A stretch of DNA of 64,000 nt from Novosphingobium sp. UBA6272 (GTDB taxonomy: Bacteria > Pseudomonadota > Alphaproteobacteria > Sphingomonadales > Sphingomonadaceae). Below are positions 41,178-51,115 of this stretch, in pieces. The position numbers and the translations under genes are program-made. The notes below the pieces were generated by a model, which did not search any database, was not told the DNA's origin, and saw only the letters and a list, made by a program, of their open reading frames with translations. How positions within the stretch are numbered: position 1 is the first letter of the stretch; the number at the start of each line of letters is the position of its first letter. The stretch covers positions 124,001-188,000 of the forward strand of contig NZ_DJUW01000028.1 in the NCBI RefSeq assembly GCF_002440635.1. The letters run 5' to 3'.

Positions 41178-42491
41178 ATGCGCAGCTGGAAGTTTATCGT
41201 ACCGGCGGCGCTGATCCTTGCCGCAACCGCCGCCCAGTCGCAGCAAGCACCGCTTTCGGCCGCCGAGAGCGATCCGGTCCGGATGGGCTGGATGCAGGGC
41301 ACCCCGACCCCGCCGGATAAATTGGTCCGCTTCAACGATGGCAATGCGCTGGCCTTTCCGCGCAATCGCTGGTCCTTCGCCCACTTCCGCGAAATCCTGC
41401 CAACCGCCCGGGTTTCGCGCGGAGCAGGTCCGGTTTCGCCGCTGCCGCTCGCGCTGCGCCCGGATATTGCCAAGCTGACGATCACCTGGCCCGGCCAGAC
41501 GCAGCCGGTGAACTGGGTCGACGCCTTCGATGCCAGCTATGCCGATGCGATCCTGGTCCTCCATCGCGGCAAGATCGTGTTCGAGAAATACAACGGGGTG
41601 ATGAACCGCGACCGGCCCCACATCGGCTTTTCGATGACCAAGTCGCTGTACGGCACACTGGCTGAGACCCTGATCGCCGAGGGCAAGATCGACGAGCGCC
41701 GGACGGTCGTCAGCTATCTGCCGGAACTCGGGACAAGCGGTTTTGCCGATGTCACCGTTCGCCAGTTGCTCGACATGACCACCAGCCTCGATTTCAACGA
41801 GGATACCGACGAAGGCACCAAGAAGTTCGGCGCATTCATGTTGGGCACCGGATTCTATCCCCGGCCCGCGGGATACACCGGTCCTGCCACCGCTTTCGGT
41901 GCCCTAACGACGGTCCGCAAGGTCGATGACCATGGCAAGCGGTTCGACTACCAATCGGTCGATACCGAAGTGCTGGGGCTGATCATCGCCAAGGTAATGG
42001 GCAAACGCTCGCACGAGGTCCTGTCGGAGCGGATCTGGTCGCGGATCGGGGCCGAGCACGATGCCGACATCGTGGTCGATGCAAACGGCCAGCCGATTGC
42101 CATGGGCGGCCTCTCTGCCACCTTGCGTGATTTCGCCCGCTTCGGGGAAATGATGCGGCTGGGCGGGCGCTACAACGGGAAGCAGATTGTCCCTGCCAAG
42201 ATCGTCGCCGGCATCCGCGCCGGCGGTGATCGGGGCCTCTTTGCCAAGGCGCTGTGGGACTACAATACCCGCCGCGGCTGGAGCTATCGCAGCCAGTGGT
42301 GGGTCCGCCACAACGCCAACGGCGCCTATATGGCGATCGGTGCTTATGGCCAGGCGATCTATGTCGACCCGAAGGCGGAGATGGTGATGGTCCGGTTCAT
42401 GTCGGGCCCGGTGGGTTCAACCGTGGACATGGATCCGATGACTCACGCGGCGGTCGATGCCCTGGCCGCCCGCCTTCAGCAGGCGCGCTGA
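41178..42491 (+). CDS. Secreted beta-lactamase-family serine hydrolase
   Basis: A 437-aa protein with a signal peptide (residues 1 to about 21, RSWKFIVPAALILAATAAQS) and a class C beta-lactamase/esterase fold. The nucleophile motif SMTK has Ser152 and Lys155, followed by RQLLDMTTSLDFNED and YQSVDTEVLG. The pattern resembles 6-aminohexanoate-dimer hydrolases (NylB) and periplasmic esterases or amidases. AGGGAG precedes the ATG 13 bp after the aldehyde dehydrogenase stop, so it probably shares that transcript and may release the operon's substrate outside the cytoplasm. Ends 2 bp from the convergent LysR gene. Confidence 0.83.
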   Translation: MRSWKFIVPAALILAATAAQSQQAPLSAAESDPVRMGWMQGTPTPPDKLVRFNDGNALAFPRNRWSFAHFREILPTARVSRGAGPVSPLPLALRPDIAKLTITWPGQTQPVNWVDAFDASYADAILVLHRGKIVFEKYNGVMNRDRPHIGFSMTKSLYGTLAETLIAEGKIDERRTVVSYLPELGTSGFADVTVRQLLDMTTSLDFNEDTDEGTKKFGAFMLGTGFYPRPAGYTGPATAFGALTTVRKVDDHGKRFDYQSVDTEVLGLIIAKVMGKRSHEVLSERIWSRIGAEHDADIVVDANGQPIAMGGLSATLRDFARFGEMMRLGGRYNGKQIVPAKIVAGIRAGGDRGLFAKALWDYNTRRGWSYRSQWWVRHNANGAYMAIGAYGQAIYVDPKAEMVMVRFMSGPVGSTVDMDPMTHAAVDALAARLQQAR

Positions 42492-42493
42492 CT

Positions 42494-43423
42494 TCAGGCG
42501 GCAGCGCGGCTTTCGGCCGAGCCGCTGTTCAGCGTCATCCATTCTATGAAGGTTCGCGCCCGGACATTGTCCTTCATGTCCTTGCGGCAGATCAGCCCCC
42601 AGGCTCCGGGGCAGACCTCGCGGTGGGTGACCGGCACGACCAGCCGGCCATCGGCCAGCTCCTCATCGGCGAAGGGACCATTGACCAGGGTGACCCCACG
42701 CCCGGACTGGGCCATCTCCAGCGCCACTGCAAGCGTATCGACCTTCACGTAAGGCTTCGCAGGAGCGAATGCGATCCCGGCGGTTTCGAACCAGCCTTCC
42801 CAGTTCTGTTCTTCGGTATAGATCGTCACCAGCGGCATTGCCATCAGGCCTGCCACGTCGACCTTACCGCCATATTCAGCCAGCAGCGCCGGGCTGCAGA
42901 CCGGAAACGGAGCATAGTCGAACAAGGGCACCCAGTGGTACTTGCCGGGATCGGGCGGGCTTTGGCAGTAGACCAGTCCGACATCGGCGTGCAGCTCGTC
43001 AAAATCCCACTCGACCGCACAGGTCGAAAGCGTCAGCCGCACCTCGGGATGATCCTCGATGAACTTCGGGATACGCTTGGCCAGCCAGCGGATCGAGGCG
43101 GTGACATAGGTCTGCACCCGCAGCGGCTTGTCGAGCGCGTTGCGCTGGACCGCGTCGACCCCTTCCAGCAGCGATTCGAACGCGGCTCGGACATAGGGGT
43201 ACAGCACCCGCCCTTCCTCGGTCGAGACGATGTGCCGTCCTTCCTGCTGGAACAAGGGCACGCCCAGCGCTTCCTCGATCAGCTGGACCTGATGGCTGAC
43301 CGCCGGGTGAGTGAGGCACAATTCATCGGCGGCGTCGCGGATCGACTGGTGGCGGGTTGCTGCTTCGAACCCGCGCAAGGCCTTGAGCGGCGGCAGCTTG
43401 CGCATATCGATCTTGCCGGCCAT
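42494..43423 (-). CDS. LysR-family regulator, GcvA-like
   Basis: A 309-aa regulator. The helix-turn-helix region LPPLKALRGFEAATRHQSIRDAADEL...HPAVSHQVQLIEEALG is GcvA/AmpR-type and is followed by a complete effector domain. It lies 70 bp downstream of the GMC oxidoreductase gene on the same strand, so it may be read through from the large catabolic operon or have its own promoter in that gap. Likely regulates that operon or the convergent SDR/aldehyde dehydrogenase group. Confidence 0.87.
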   Translation of the reverse strand: MAGKIDMRKLPPLKALRGFEAATRHQSIRDAADELCLTHPAVSHQVQLIEEALGVPLFQQEGRHIVSTEEGRVLYPYVRAAFESLLEGVDAVQRNALDKPLRVQTYVTASIRWLAKRIPKFIEDHPEVRLTLSTCAVEWDFDELHADVGLVYCQSPPDPGKYHWVPLFDYAPFPVCSPALLAEYGGKVDVAGLMAMPLVTIYTEEQNWEGWFETAGIAFAPAKPYVKVDTLAVALEMAQSGRGVTLVNGPFADEELADGRLVVPVTHREVCPGAWGLICRKDMKDNVRARTFIEWMTLNSGSAESRAAA

Positions 43424-43493
43424 TCGCCTTCCACCCCTGAATCGTCTGGTTTCGCAGAGGCTAGCACGCCTCGGCCCAACCGGTAAATTTTTC

Positions 43494-45110
43494 TTATGCG
43501 TCTGCCCCGATCAGGTCGGCGGCCTTCTCGCCCACCATCACCGTCGGGGCATTGGTATTGCCTGAAGTGACGGTGGGGAAAATCGAGGCGTCGGCAACCC
43601 GCAGGCTGTCGATCCCGTGCACCCGCAAGCGATGGTCGACTACCGCCGTGGCGGGGCCGGGGCCCATCATGCAGGTCGAGGTCGGGTGGTAGACGGTGTC
43701 GGCGCGGGCGCGGAAATCGTCAAGCCATTCATCCGCGCTGACGACTGCGGCATCGGGTACCAGCCGCCCCGTGATGACATCGCTGAGCGGTGCGGCGGCG
43801 GCGATCCGCTGCATGACCGCAATCCCTTGCCGCGCTTCGGCAATGTCATGCTCGGTCGCGAGATAGTTCGGCTGGATCTGCGGATGCGCCATGGGATCAG
43901 CACTGACGAGCTTCAGCCAGCCCCGGCTGGTCGGGCGGCAGGCGTTGAACGAGAGCAGGAAGGCCGAGAACGGATCGGGATTGGCCAGCCGCCGCTCGGA
44001 CAGCGGCGTGCGGGTATAGCTGACCGGCGAAAAATAGAGCTGCAGGTTGACCCGCTCCGCCTCTGGCGTGCCGCGCACGAAACCGCCGGCCTGATTGACG
44101 CTCATCGACAGCGGCCCACCCCGGTTCCAGGCATAGTTGAGCGCGGCCCGGACCTTACCCAACAACGGCCCCAGCTCATCGTTGAGCGTCGGCACCGCGC
44201 TGCCGTAGAAATAGCTTACCGCCAGATGGTCCTGCAGGTTGGTGCCGACCCCGGGCAGATGTGCCACGGCCTCAATTCCCAGGCCGGACAAGTGCGCGCC
44301 ATCGCCCACGCCCGACAGCTGGAGCAACTGCGGCGAGGCAATCGATCCGCCGCACAGCACCACTTCGCCGCGCGCCCGCGCTGTCTTGAGCACGCCGTGC
44401 TGGAGATATTCGATCCCCACCGCACGCCGACCCTCGAACAGGATGCGGGTGGCGTGGGCCTTGGTCTGCAGGTCAATCCCGCCGCGCCGGATCGCCGGGC
44501 GCAGATATTCGTTGGCGGTCGAGGCGCGGCGGCCGTTCCGGGTGGTGATCTGGAAGATCCCCAGCCCCTCGCCCCGGCTGCCGTTGAAATCGCGGCTTGC
44601 GGGCAGCCCCAGACTCTGCCCGGCGGCGATGAAGCGATGGCACAGCGGGTGCACCTTGCCCGAGATGTCGCTGACGTGCTGCGGACCGCCCTGCCCGCGC
44701 CAGCCGGGCTCGACGATCTCGCTATCCTCGGCCTTGATGAAGAAGGGCAGCACATCCTGCCAACCCCAGCCGGGATTGCCGAGATCGCGCCAGTCGTCGA
44801 AATCGTGCGGCTGGCCGCGAACGTGGACCATCGCGTTGATCGACCCCGACCCTCCGATTGCCTTGCCGCGCGGCCAATAGGAACTGCGCCCGTCCAGCCC
44901 CGGCACCGGATCGGTATCGTACATCCAGTTGACGCGGGAATCGAAGAAGGTCCGGCCATAGCCGATCGGCAGCTGGATCCAGACCGTCCGGTCGCTGCCC
45001 CCGGCTTCAAGCAGCAGCACCCGCGTGCCCGGACATTCGGCCAGCCGGCTTGCCACAACACAGCCGGCGGTGCCCGCGCCGACTACGATATAATCGTATT
45101 CGGTGCTCAC
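43494..45110 (-). CDS. GMC-family alcohol dehydrogenase (choline dehydrogenase-like)
   Basis: A 538-aa FAD enzyme with VVGAGTAGCVVASRLAE, the GMC signature GKAIGGSGSINAMVHVRG and catalytic His in YHPTSTCMMG, ending with TSGNTNAPTVMVGEKAADLI. Although similar in plan to BetA (1484-3151), it is a separate lineage with a GSGSINAM signature and no adjacent BetB, so choline is not the obvious substrate. It starts at GTG 45110, overlapping the dehydratase stop (GTGA), and is the last enzyme gene of a minus-strand operon. It probably oxidises a primary alcohol whose aldehyde is taken by the dehydrogenase at 46294-47727. Confidence 0.85.
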   Translation of the reverse strand: MSTEYDYIVVGAGTAGCVVASRLAECPGTRVLLLEAGGSDRTVWIQLPIGYGRTFFDSRVNWMYDTDPVPGLDGRSSYWPRGKAIGGSGSINAMVHVRGQPHDFDDWRDLGNPGWGWQDVLPFFIKAEDSEIVEPGWRGQGGPQHVSDISGKVHPLCHRFIAAGQSLGLPASRDFNGSRGEGLGIFQITTRNGRRASTANEYLRPAIRRGGIDLQTKAHATRILFEGRRAVGIEYLQHGVLKTARARGEVVLCGGSIASPQLLQLSGVGDGAHLSGLGIEAVAHLPGVGTNLQDHLAVSYFYGSAVPTLNDELGPLLGKVRAALNYAWNRGGPLSMSVNQAGGFVRGTPEAERVNLQLYFSPVSYTRTPLSERRLANPDPFSAFLLSFNACRPTSRGWLKLVSADPMAHPQIQPNYLATEHDIAEARQGIAVMQRIAAAAPLSDVITGRLVPDAAVVSADEWLDDFRARADTVYHPTSTCMMGPGPATAVVDHRLRVHGIDSLRVADASIFPTVTSGNTNAPTVMVGEKAADLIGADA

Positions 45111-46297
45111 TGACTGACCGGGTGCTGCGTCATATCCAGGTGCAGCATGTCGCCGGTGTAAGGATGGGCCGCAGCCACCTCCTCATCCAGTTCGATCCCC
45201 AGCCCCGGCGCGGTCGGCGGGATCACATGGCCTTGCTCGAACTGCATCGGGGTCTTGAGGATCTGCGCGTGGAACCCGCTCCAGTCCTCAATGCTTTCCA
45301 GAATCAGGAAATTGGGCGAACAGGTCGCCAGCTGGACATTGGCCGCGCCGACCACCGGGCCGCAATAGAGGTGCGGCGCGATCTGGACGTGGCGGACCTC
45401 GGCCATCCCGGCGATCTTCTTGGCTTCGAGCAGTCCGCCGACCCGGCCCAGGTTCATCTGCAGGATCGCCGCCCCTCCGCAATCGAGCAGGCGTGCGAAA
45501 TCGTACTTGGTGGCCAGCCGCTCCCCCGTCGCGATCGGGATCGAGGTGGCACGGGCAACCTTGGCCATTTCTTCGGGCGCGTCGGGCGGAACCGGCTCTT
45601 CCAGCCATAACGGATCGTACTTCTCCAGCCGCCTGGCCAGCCGGATCGCTCCCGCCGCGGTCATCTGCCCATGGGTGCCGAACAGCAGGTCGGCCTTGTT
45701 GCCTACCGCTTCGCGCAGTTTCCGGCAGAACCGTTCCGACAGATCGAGCGCTTCGAGCGACAGCTGCCGCCCGTCAAAGGCAGAATAGGGTCCAGCCGGA
45801 TCGAACTTCAGCGCGGTAAAACCCATGTCGAGATAGAGCTGTGCGCGCTCGGCGGCGAGATCGGGATCGTGGTAGACGTCGGTTTGATCGTCCGGGCGCG
45901 GGTAGATGTAGGTATAGGCGCGCAGCTTTTCGTGCACCTGCCCGCCCAGCAGCTTGTAGACCGGCTGCCCGGCCTCCTTGCCGACGATATCCCAGCAAGC
46001 CATTTCGAGCGCCGAAAGCACGCCCATCACCGTCAGGTCGGGATGCTGGGTGAACCCGGCGGAATAGACCCGCCGCCACATGCTTTCGATATCGTGCGGA
46101 TCGCGCCCTTCGAGGTAGCGTGCGAACATGTCCTCGCACAGTTGCGCCACAAGGTGCGGCGAGAACGGCACGCAATAGGCCTCGCCCAGCCCGGTCGAGC
46201 CATTGTCGGTCTCAAGCTTGACGAACACGAAATAGCGCCCGCCGAAATGCGGCGGGGGGTTGCCGACCACGAAGGTCTTGATGCCGGTCAGTTTCAT
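45107..46297 (-). CDS. Mandelate racemase/enolase-superfamily protein (galactonate dehydratase-like)
   Basis: A 396-aa member of the enolase superfamily. N-terminal capping domain, then the barrel with LKFDPAGP (first catalytic segment), LWLEEPVPPD and ATGERLATKYDF for metal ligands, and QIAPHLYCGP near the C-terminus. Sugar-acid dehydratases such as galactonate dehydratase share this plan. The position usually holding the first metal-binding Asp reads FGTHGQ here, with His but Gly in place of Asp. ATGA and GTGA overlaps bind it to its neighbours. Likely role: dehydration of an acid sugar or related hydroxy acid; the specific substrate is unknown. Confidence 0.8.
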   Translation of the reverse strand: MKLTGIKTFVVGNPPPHFGGRYFVFVKLETDNGSTGLGEAYCVPFSPHLVAQLCEDMFARYLEGRDPHDIESMWRRVYSAGFTQHPDLTVMGVLSALEMACWDIVGKEAGQPVYKLLGGQVHEKLRAYTYIYPRPDDQTDVYHDPDLAAERAQLYLDMGFTALKFDPAGPYSAFDGRQLSLEALDLSERFCRKLREAVGNKADLLFGTHGQMTAAGAIRLARRLEKYDPLWLEEPVPPDAPEEMAKVARATSIPIATGERLATKYDFARLLDCGGAAILQMNLGRVGGLLEAKKIAGMAEVRHVQIAPHLYCGPVVGAANVQLATCSPNFLILESIEDWSGFHAQILKTPMQFEQGHVIPPTAPGLGIELDEEVAAAHPYTGDMLHLDMTQHPVSQ

Positions 46298-47727
46298 GCG
46301 CCGTAGCCGTTCATCACCTTGAGCTCGAGGAAGTCATGTAGCCCCCATTCGCCCCATTCGCGCCCGTTGCCCGATTGCTTGTAGCCCCCGAACGGTGAGC
46401 AATAGTCTTGCCCCGCGCCGTTGATGTGGACGCTGCCGGCGCGGATCTGCCGGGCGACGCGGCGCGCGCGCTCCAGGTCCAGGCTCTGGACATAGCCGGC
46501 CAGGCCATAGGGGCTGTCATTGGCGATCCGCACCGCCTCGGCCTCGTCGGCGAAGGGGATCATCACCAGCACCGGACCGAACACCTCTTCGCGGGCAATG
46601 GTCATCTGGTTGTTGACCGAGGCAAAGATCGTCGGCTTGACGAAATAGCCGCGCTCAAACCCATCGGCGCGGCCGGGGCCGCCGCAGACCAGCTCTGCGC
46701 CCTCATCGATCGCGACCTGGATCAGCCGCTGGATCTTGTCGAACTGGGGCTTGGAAACCACCGGGCCGAGGTGTGATCCGGGCTGAGCCGGATCGCCCAA
46801 TTTCACCCCGGCGGCAACGGACCGCGCGATTTCAACCGCGCGGTCGTACGCCGAAGCCTCGACCAGCATCCGGGTCGGCGCGTTGCACGATTGGCCGGTG
46901 TTGTTGAAACAGTGCAGCACGCCGCGGGTGACCGCAGTCTCCAGCCCGGCAACGTCGAACAGCACGTTGGCCGACTTGCCGCCAAGCTCGAGCGAGACGC
47001 GCTTGACGGTATCTGCGGCGGCTTTGCTCACTTGAATTCCGGCAGCGGTCGATCCGGTAAAGGAAACCATGTCCACTTCCGGGTGCGCGGTCAGCGTCGG
47101 GCCGATACGGGCGCCGGTGCCGTGGACCAGGTTGAACACCCCGGCAGGAAAGCCCGCTTCCTCGACGAATTCGGCGAACAATTGCGCGGAGAGTGGCGCA
47201 ACCTCGCTCGGCTTGACCACCATGGTGCAGCCGGCGACCAGCGCGGGGCCGATCTTGGCGGCGAGCTGGTTGATCGGCCAATTCCACGGCGTGATCAGCA
47301 CGCAGACCCCGATCGCCTCGTGCACCAGCAGCGCGCCCGAACCGATCGGGCGCTCCCACTCCATCGCGCGTGCGGCGCGGATCGTGTCGCGCAAGTGGCC
47401 GGGGCCGCATTCGGCCTGCGAATTGTGCGACAGATCGTGCGGCGCGCCCATTTCGGTGGTGATTGCGCGGACCATTTCGTCATGGCGCCGCTCGAACACG
47501 GCAATCAAACGCTCGACCAGCGCGATCCGGGCATCGAGCGGAGTCTGCGACCAGGCTGCGAAGGCCGCCCGCGCCGCCTGCACAGCCGCGTCGGCCTCCC
47601 GCGGGGTGCACAGGGCGACCCGTGCGCAGACCTCTTCGGTCGCGGGATTGATCGCTTCGAAAATATCGACAGCCTGTTCCGGCGTGATCCACCGCCCGTC
47701 GATGTAGGACTTCAGCGGATCAGACAT
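46294..47727 (-). CDS. Aldehyde dehydrogenase
   Basis: A 477-aa NAD(P)-dependent aldehyde dehydrogenase: ITPWNWPINQLAAKIGPALVAG, general base Glu in LELGGKSANVLF, nucleophile Cys in NNTGQSCNAPTRMLV, and YCSPFGGYKQSGNGREWGEWG. The last motif and the ITPWNWP loop are typical of a broad bacterial ALDH group with unassigned substrates. Start ATG 47727 gives MSDPLKSYIDGRW, a normal ALDH N-terminus; a longer frame from 47826 lies inside the MFS gene. An 8-bp overlap with the MFS stop couples them. Confidence 0.88.
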   Translation of the reverse strand: MSDPLKSYIDGRWITPEQAVDIFEAINPATEEVCARVALCTPREADAAVQAARAAFAAWSQTPLDARIALVERLIAVFERRHDEMVRAITTEMGAPHDLSHNSQAECGPGHLRDTIRAARAMEWERPIGSGALLVHEAIGVCVLITPWNWPINQLAAKIGPALVAGCTMVVKPSEVAPLSAQLFAEFVEEAGFPAGVFNLVHGTGARIGPTLTAHPEVDMVSFTGSTAAGIQVSKAAADTVKRVSLELGGKSANVLFDVAGLETAVTRGVLHCFNNTGQSCNAPTRMLVEASAYDRAVEIARSVAAGVKLGDPAQPGSHLGPVVSKPQFDKIQRLIQVAIDEGAELVCGGPGRADGFERGYFVKPTIFASVNNQMTIAREEVFGPVLVMIPFADEAEAVRIANDSPYGLAGYVQSLDLERARRVARQIRAGSVHINGAGQDYCSPFGGYKQSGNGREWGEWGLHDFLELKVMNGYGA

Positions 47728-49018
47728 AGCCGATTGCCCGCTTCTGATCCTCGACGATGTACTTTTCAGCGCGCCAGTAGTGGAACGCGGCCCACAGCCC
47801 GGTGGGGGCCAGGACCAGTTGGGCAAGACGCAGCGAGGCTGCGTCAGCCGGGCCGCCCGCTGCGAAATAGTCGCTCAGCGAGCCGACGATCCACGGCGCG
47901 ACGATCAGGTTGAGGACATTGGCGATCAGCAGCGAAATTGCCACCGTCATCGCCCGCATCCGCGGTGACGAGAGGTTCTGGCACAGCGCGAAGGCCGGGC
48001 CGATGTAGAAATAGATCGCCGGGATGAACAGCCACCACATCAGTTTGGCCATGCCAAGGTCATGCGTGTAATAGGCGAGGAACGAGGGGATCGTGGCGAG
48101 CCCCGTCACCACCGCCAGCAGCCGCGCGATCTTGCGCGGATCGGTATAGGCCGGGCGCGCGACGACCCAGGCGGTGAGCAGCGAAGCGCCGATCCCGCCG
48201 AACATGTAGATCCAGCCGAGCAGCCCGCCCGCCTCACCTTCGTTCATGCCATAGGTGCGCTGCAGAAACAGCGGCGTGAACCACATCAGGCCCCAGCCCC
48301 AGAAGGCCGAAAGGCCGCTGGCCCACAAGGCATGCACCGCCGACTTCTGTGACCACAGGAACTTGATCGTCTCGACCACGGTCGGTGCCTTTTCCTCGGT
48401 CACCGCATCGAGCCGGCCGCGCACCGGTTCCTTGATCGTGACCAGGATGATCAGCGCCAGAATGATCCCTGGCACGCCCAGGACGAGGAATGCCGCGCGC
48501 CAGCCGTGCAGGGTGGAGACATAGCCGGCGATATCGGAACCCAGCCACGCCCCGAGCGGCGCGCCCAGCGCGAAGACGGTCATCGCCATCGAGCGGCGGT
48601 CGGCCGGGAAATAGTCGGCGATGATCGCATTGCAGGCCGGGGTCCCGCCGGCTTCGCCGATGCCAACCCCAACGCGGGCCAGCAGCAGGTCGAAGTAGCC
48701 TTTGGTATAGCCGGTTACAGCAGTCATGAATGACCAGATCGCAACCGAAGCGGCCAGCAGCCGGGTCCGGTTGGAACGATCGCACAGCCATGAAAGCGGG
48801 ATCCCCATCACCACATAGAACAGCGCGAGCGGGATGCCGAGCCAGGCAGTTTCGGTATCGCTAAGCCCGAATTCCTTGCTGATCGGTCCGAGCAGGGTGG
48901 AGAGGACATACCGATCGGCGATACTGATCGTGTAGACCAGCATCATGATGATCAGCACATACCAGCGTTGACCCAGCGTCGGCGTATCCACGCCCTCTGG
49001 TGTTGCCTTGGTAGCCAT
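47720..49018 (-). CDS. MFS transporter (spinster-like)
   Basis: A 432-aa carrier with about 12 hydrophobic segments. TM1 is followed by ADRYVLSTLLGPISKEFGLSDT, and the loop 2-3 motif reads SWLCDRSNRTRLLA, as in spinster-type MFS proteins frequent in sphingomonads. GGGGAC lies just before ATG 49018; the longer frame overlaps the sulfotransferase gene. It is second in an operon with the ALDH, dehydratase and GMC oxidoreductase, so it probably imports the operon's substrate across the inner membrane. Confidence 0.85.
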   Translation of the reverse strand: MATKATPEGVDTPTLGQRWYVLIIMMLVYTISIADRYVLSTLLGPISKEFGLSDTETAWLGIPLALFYVVMGIPLSWLCDRSNRTRLLAASVAIWSFMTAVTGYTKGYFDLLLARVGVGIGEAGGTPACNAIIADYFPADRRSMAMTVFALGAPLGAWLGSDIAGYVSTLHGWRAAFLVLGVPGIILALIILVTIKEPVRGRLDAVTEEKAPTVVETIKFLWSQKSAVHALWASGLSAFWGWGLMWFTPLFLQRTYGMNEGEAGGLLGWIYMFGGIGASLLTAWVVARPAYTDPRKIARLLAVVTGLATIPSFLAYYTHDLGMAKLMWWLFIPAIYFYIGPAFALCQNLSSPRMRAMTVAISLLIANVLNLIVAPWIVGSLSDYFAAGGPADAASLRLAQLVLAPTGLWAAFHYWRAEKYIVEDQKRAIGYV

Positions 49019-49032
49019 GTCCCCGTCCCCTT

Positions 49033-51039
49033 TCAGTTTGCGACCAGTTCCGGCCCCAGGACCTCGCGAAGCGGGTCCAGGTATTCCGAAAACTTCTCCC
49101 ATTGATCGACGCCGCTCTTGAAGATCGGCTGCCGGACCTGTTCCGAACTGGCGGTACGCACCGCGCGTTCGGTCTGGTGAAAATCGAGGCAGGCCTGCTC
49201 GAACGGCAGGCCGCAGAAATCGAGCAGGCGGCGGACCTGGGTTTCCAGATCGGCCACCACATCCTCGTAGCGGGTCAGCAGCACCTGACCCGGCATGACC
49301 CGGTCCCAGTGGTCCATCAGCTGGACATAATCGCGGTAATAGGTCCCGACTTCGCGCAGACCGTAAGTGAATTCCTGCCCTTCGGCGAAGAGCTGCTTGA
49401 AGCCCGAAAAGCAGCAGCCCATCGCGCTGCGCCGCGCATCGATGATCTTCGCGTTGGGCAAGATCAGCTTGATCAGGCCGATGTGGCGGAAGTTGTTAGG
49501 CATCTTGTCGATAAAGAAGGGCGTGCCTTCCTTGCGGTAGATGCGAGTGTCGCGAATGTATTCCTCGCCAAAGCGGGCCAGGTCTTCGGTGCTCAGCTCG
49601 GCCAGGTTCGCGGGATAGGCCGATGCCTCGCCCGGGATGCCCCGCCGTTCCAGCTTGTTGGCCAGGGTCAGCACGTTGGGCAGCTCGGCTGTCCCTTCAA
49701 CCTGGCTGTGCGAGGCGAGGATCTGTTCGAGCAGGGTCGATCCCGCGCGCGGCAGGCCAACGATGAAGATCGGATCGGGCGCATCGCAGCCCGCACCCTT
49801 GAACCGGTCAATCAGTTCCGGATCAAAATATTCGCGCTGCCGTCGCATTTCATTCGACAGGCGCTCGGGCGTGTAGCCCAGATCGTCGCGCTTCAGGCGG
49901 TTGCCGCGCTCGTAATAGCCGAAGGAATCGCCATAGGCGCCGCGATCTTCCAGTGCCTTGCCCAGCGCGAAACAGAGGTGATAGCGGTCCTCCAGCGCGG
50001 TGGTCGGCAAGTCCTCGAACTCACGCATCTGCGCGATCTCACTGTCCTCGAACTGGTAGGTCTTGAGGTTTGCCAGGCTCCAATAAGCATCGCCATAGTC
50101 CGGGCGCGCGGCATAGGCACGGCGGTAGACCGTGATCGCATCGTCCTGCCGCCCGACGGTTTTCAGCGCGTGGCCATAGGTCAGGTTTACGCCGGGATTG
50201 CCCGGCATTTCGCGCAGTAGCGCCTCGTAGGTTTCCAGCGCCGCGTCGAAATTGCCGACTGCCAGATTCTCGTTGGCGTAGAGCATCTCGAATTCGGGGT
50301 TGCCGGGTTCCTTGGCCCGCAGCTCGACCGCCTCGACCAACGCCTGTTCGAATTTCTGCCGCTTGCGCAGCACCTTTACGTAATCGAAGTGCGCGCTGAC
50401 ATTGTCGGGTTCCAGCACCTTGCAGGATTCGAGCAGGAATTCCGCCTCGTCATAGGCGTTGAATTTCATCCCGATCTCGGCGAGCAGCCGCATCGCCTCG
50501 ACATGGTGGCCGTTGCGCTGCAGGAAGGCGCGGCACAGCTGCTCGGCCCTGGCCAGCTTGCCTTCCTGAAGGAAGCTGGCAACGCTCTGCAGTTCAGGCG
50601 GGAGGCTGGACAGATAGAGGTACTGGCGCTGGGCAAAGTCGGCCTGCGTCGCCCGGCCGACCGCGCCCTGCAGTTCCGCCAGCTGGCGCCAGCTGGCGGC
50701 GAGCGCGCCGTTGTGGCTGATTGCGCGCTGATAGGCGAACAGGGCATCTTCGCTACGACCGAGCGCGCGCATGCAATGGCCGCGTTCCTGCCAGGCCCGG
50801 CCATAGCCGGGCTGCAGTTCCAGCAGCCGGGCCAGCGTCACCAGCGCGGAAACGCTGTCGCCGCCGATCCGCTGGGCGGCAGCCTTGGTATACAGGGCTT
50901 CGGTATTGTCAGCATCACCAGCCAGGACCTGGTCGCAGGCGGCGATGCAATCAGCGATCTTCCCGGCCTGGAGCAGGCTCCGGGCCTCGCGCAATGCGGC
51001 TTGCGTCTGTTCGGGAGCCGAAAGCGTCTCCACTGTCAC
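49033..51039 (-). CDS. Tetratricopeptide-repeat sulfotransferase family protein
   Basis: A 668-aa protein. The N-terminal two-thirds is a chain of TPR-like helices (about residues 10-390, repeats such as LARLLELQPGYGRAWQERG and YEALLREMPGNPGVNLTYG); the C-terminal third is a PAPS-type sulfotransferase with the 5'-phosphosulfate loop PIFIVGLPRAGSTLLEQ. Such genes frequently sit beside TonB receptors in sphingomonads, with unknown acceptors. I favour GTG 51039, which has GGGGGAG five bases upstream; ATG 51060 would put that sequence inside the gene. First gene of the minus-strand catabolic operon, 14 bp before the MFS gene. No signal peptide is apparent. Confidence 0.82.
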   Translation of the reverse strand: MTVETLSAPEQTQAALREARSLLQAGKIADCIAACDQVLAGDADNTEALYTKAAAQRIGGDSVSALVTLARLLELQPGYGRAWQERGHCMRALGRSEDALFAYQRAISHNGALAASWRQLAELQGAVGRATQADFAQRQYLYLSSLPPELQSVASFLQEGKLARAEQLCRAFLQRNGHHVEAMRLLAEIGMKFNAYDEAEFLLESCKVLEPDNVSAHFDYVKVLRKRQKFEQALVEAVELRAKEPGNPEFEMLYANENLAVGNFDAALETYEALLREMPGNPGVNLTYGHALKTVGRQDDAITVYRRAYAARPDYGDAYWSLANLKTYQFEDSEIAQMREFEDLPTTALEDRYHLCFALGKALEDRGAYGDSFGYYERGNRLKRDDLGYTPERLSNEMRRQREYFDPELIDRFKGAGCDAPDPIFIVGLPRAGSTLLEQILASHSQVEGTAELPNVLTLANKLERRGIPGEASAYPANLAELSTEDLARFGEEYIRDTRIYRKEGTPFFIDKMPNNFRHIGLIKLILPNAKIIDARRSAMGCCFSGFKQLFAEGQEFTYGLREVGTYYRDYVQLMDHWDRVMPGQVLLTRYEDVVADLETQVRRLLDFCGLPFEQACLDFHQTERAVRTASSEQVRQPIFKSGVDQWEKFSEYLDPLREVLGPELVAN

Positions 51040-51115
51040 CCGATCTCCCCCTTTCGTCATACGTCGTATTCGGAAGATTGTGGTGCACCAACCGCGCCGA
51101 TGGCAATGGCTAATC

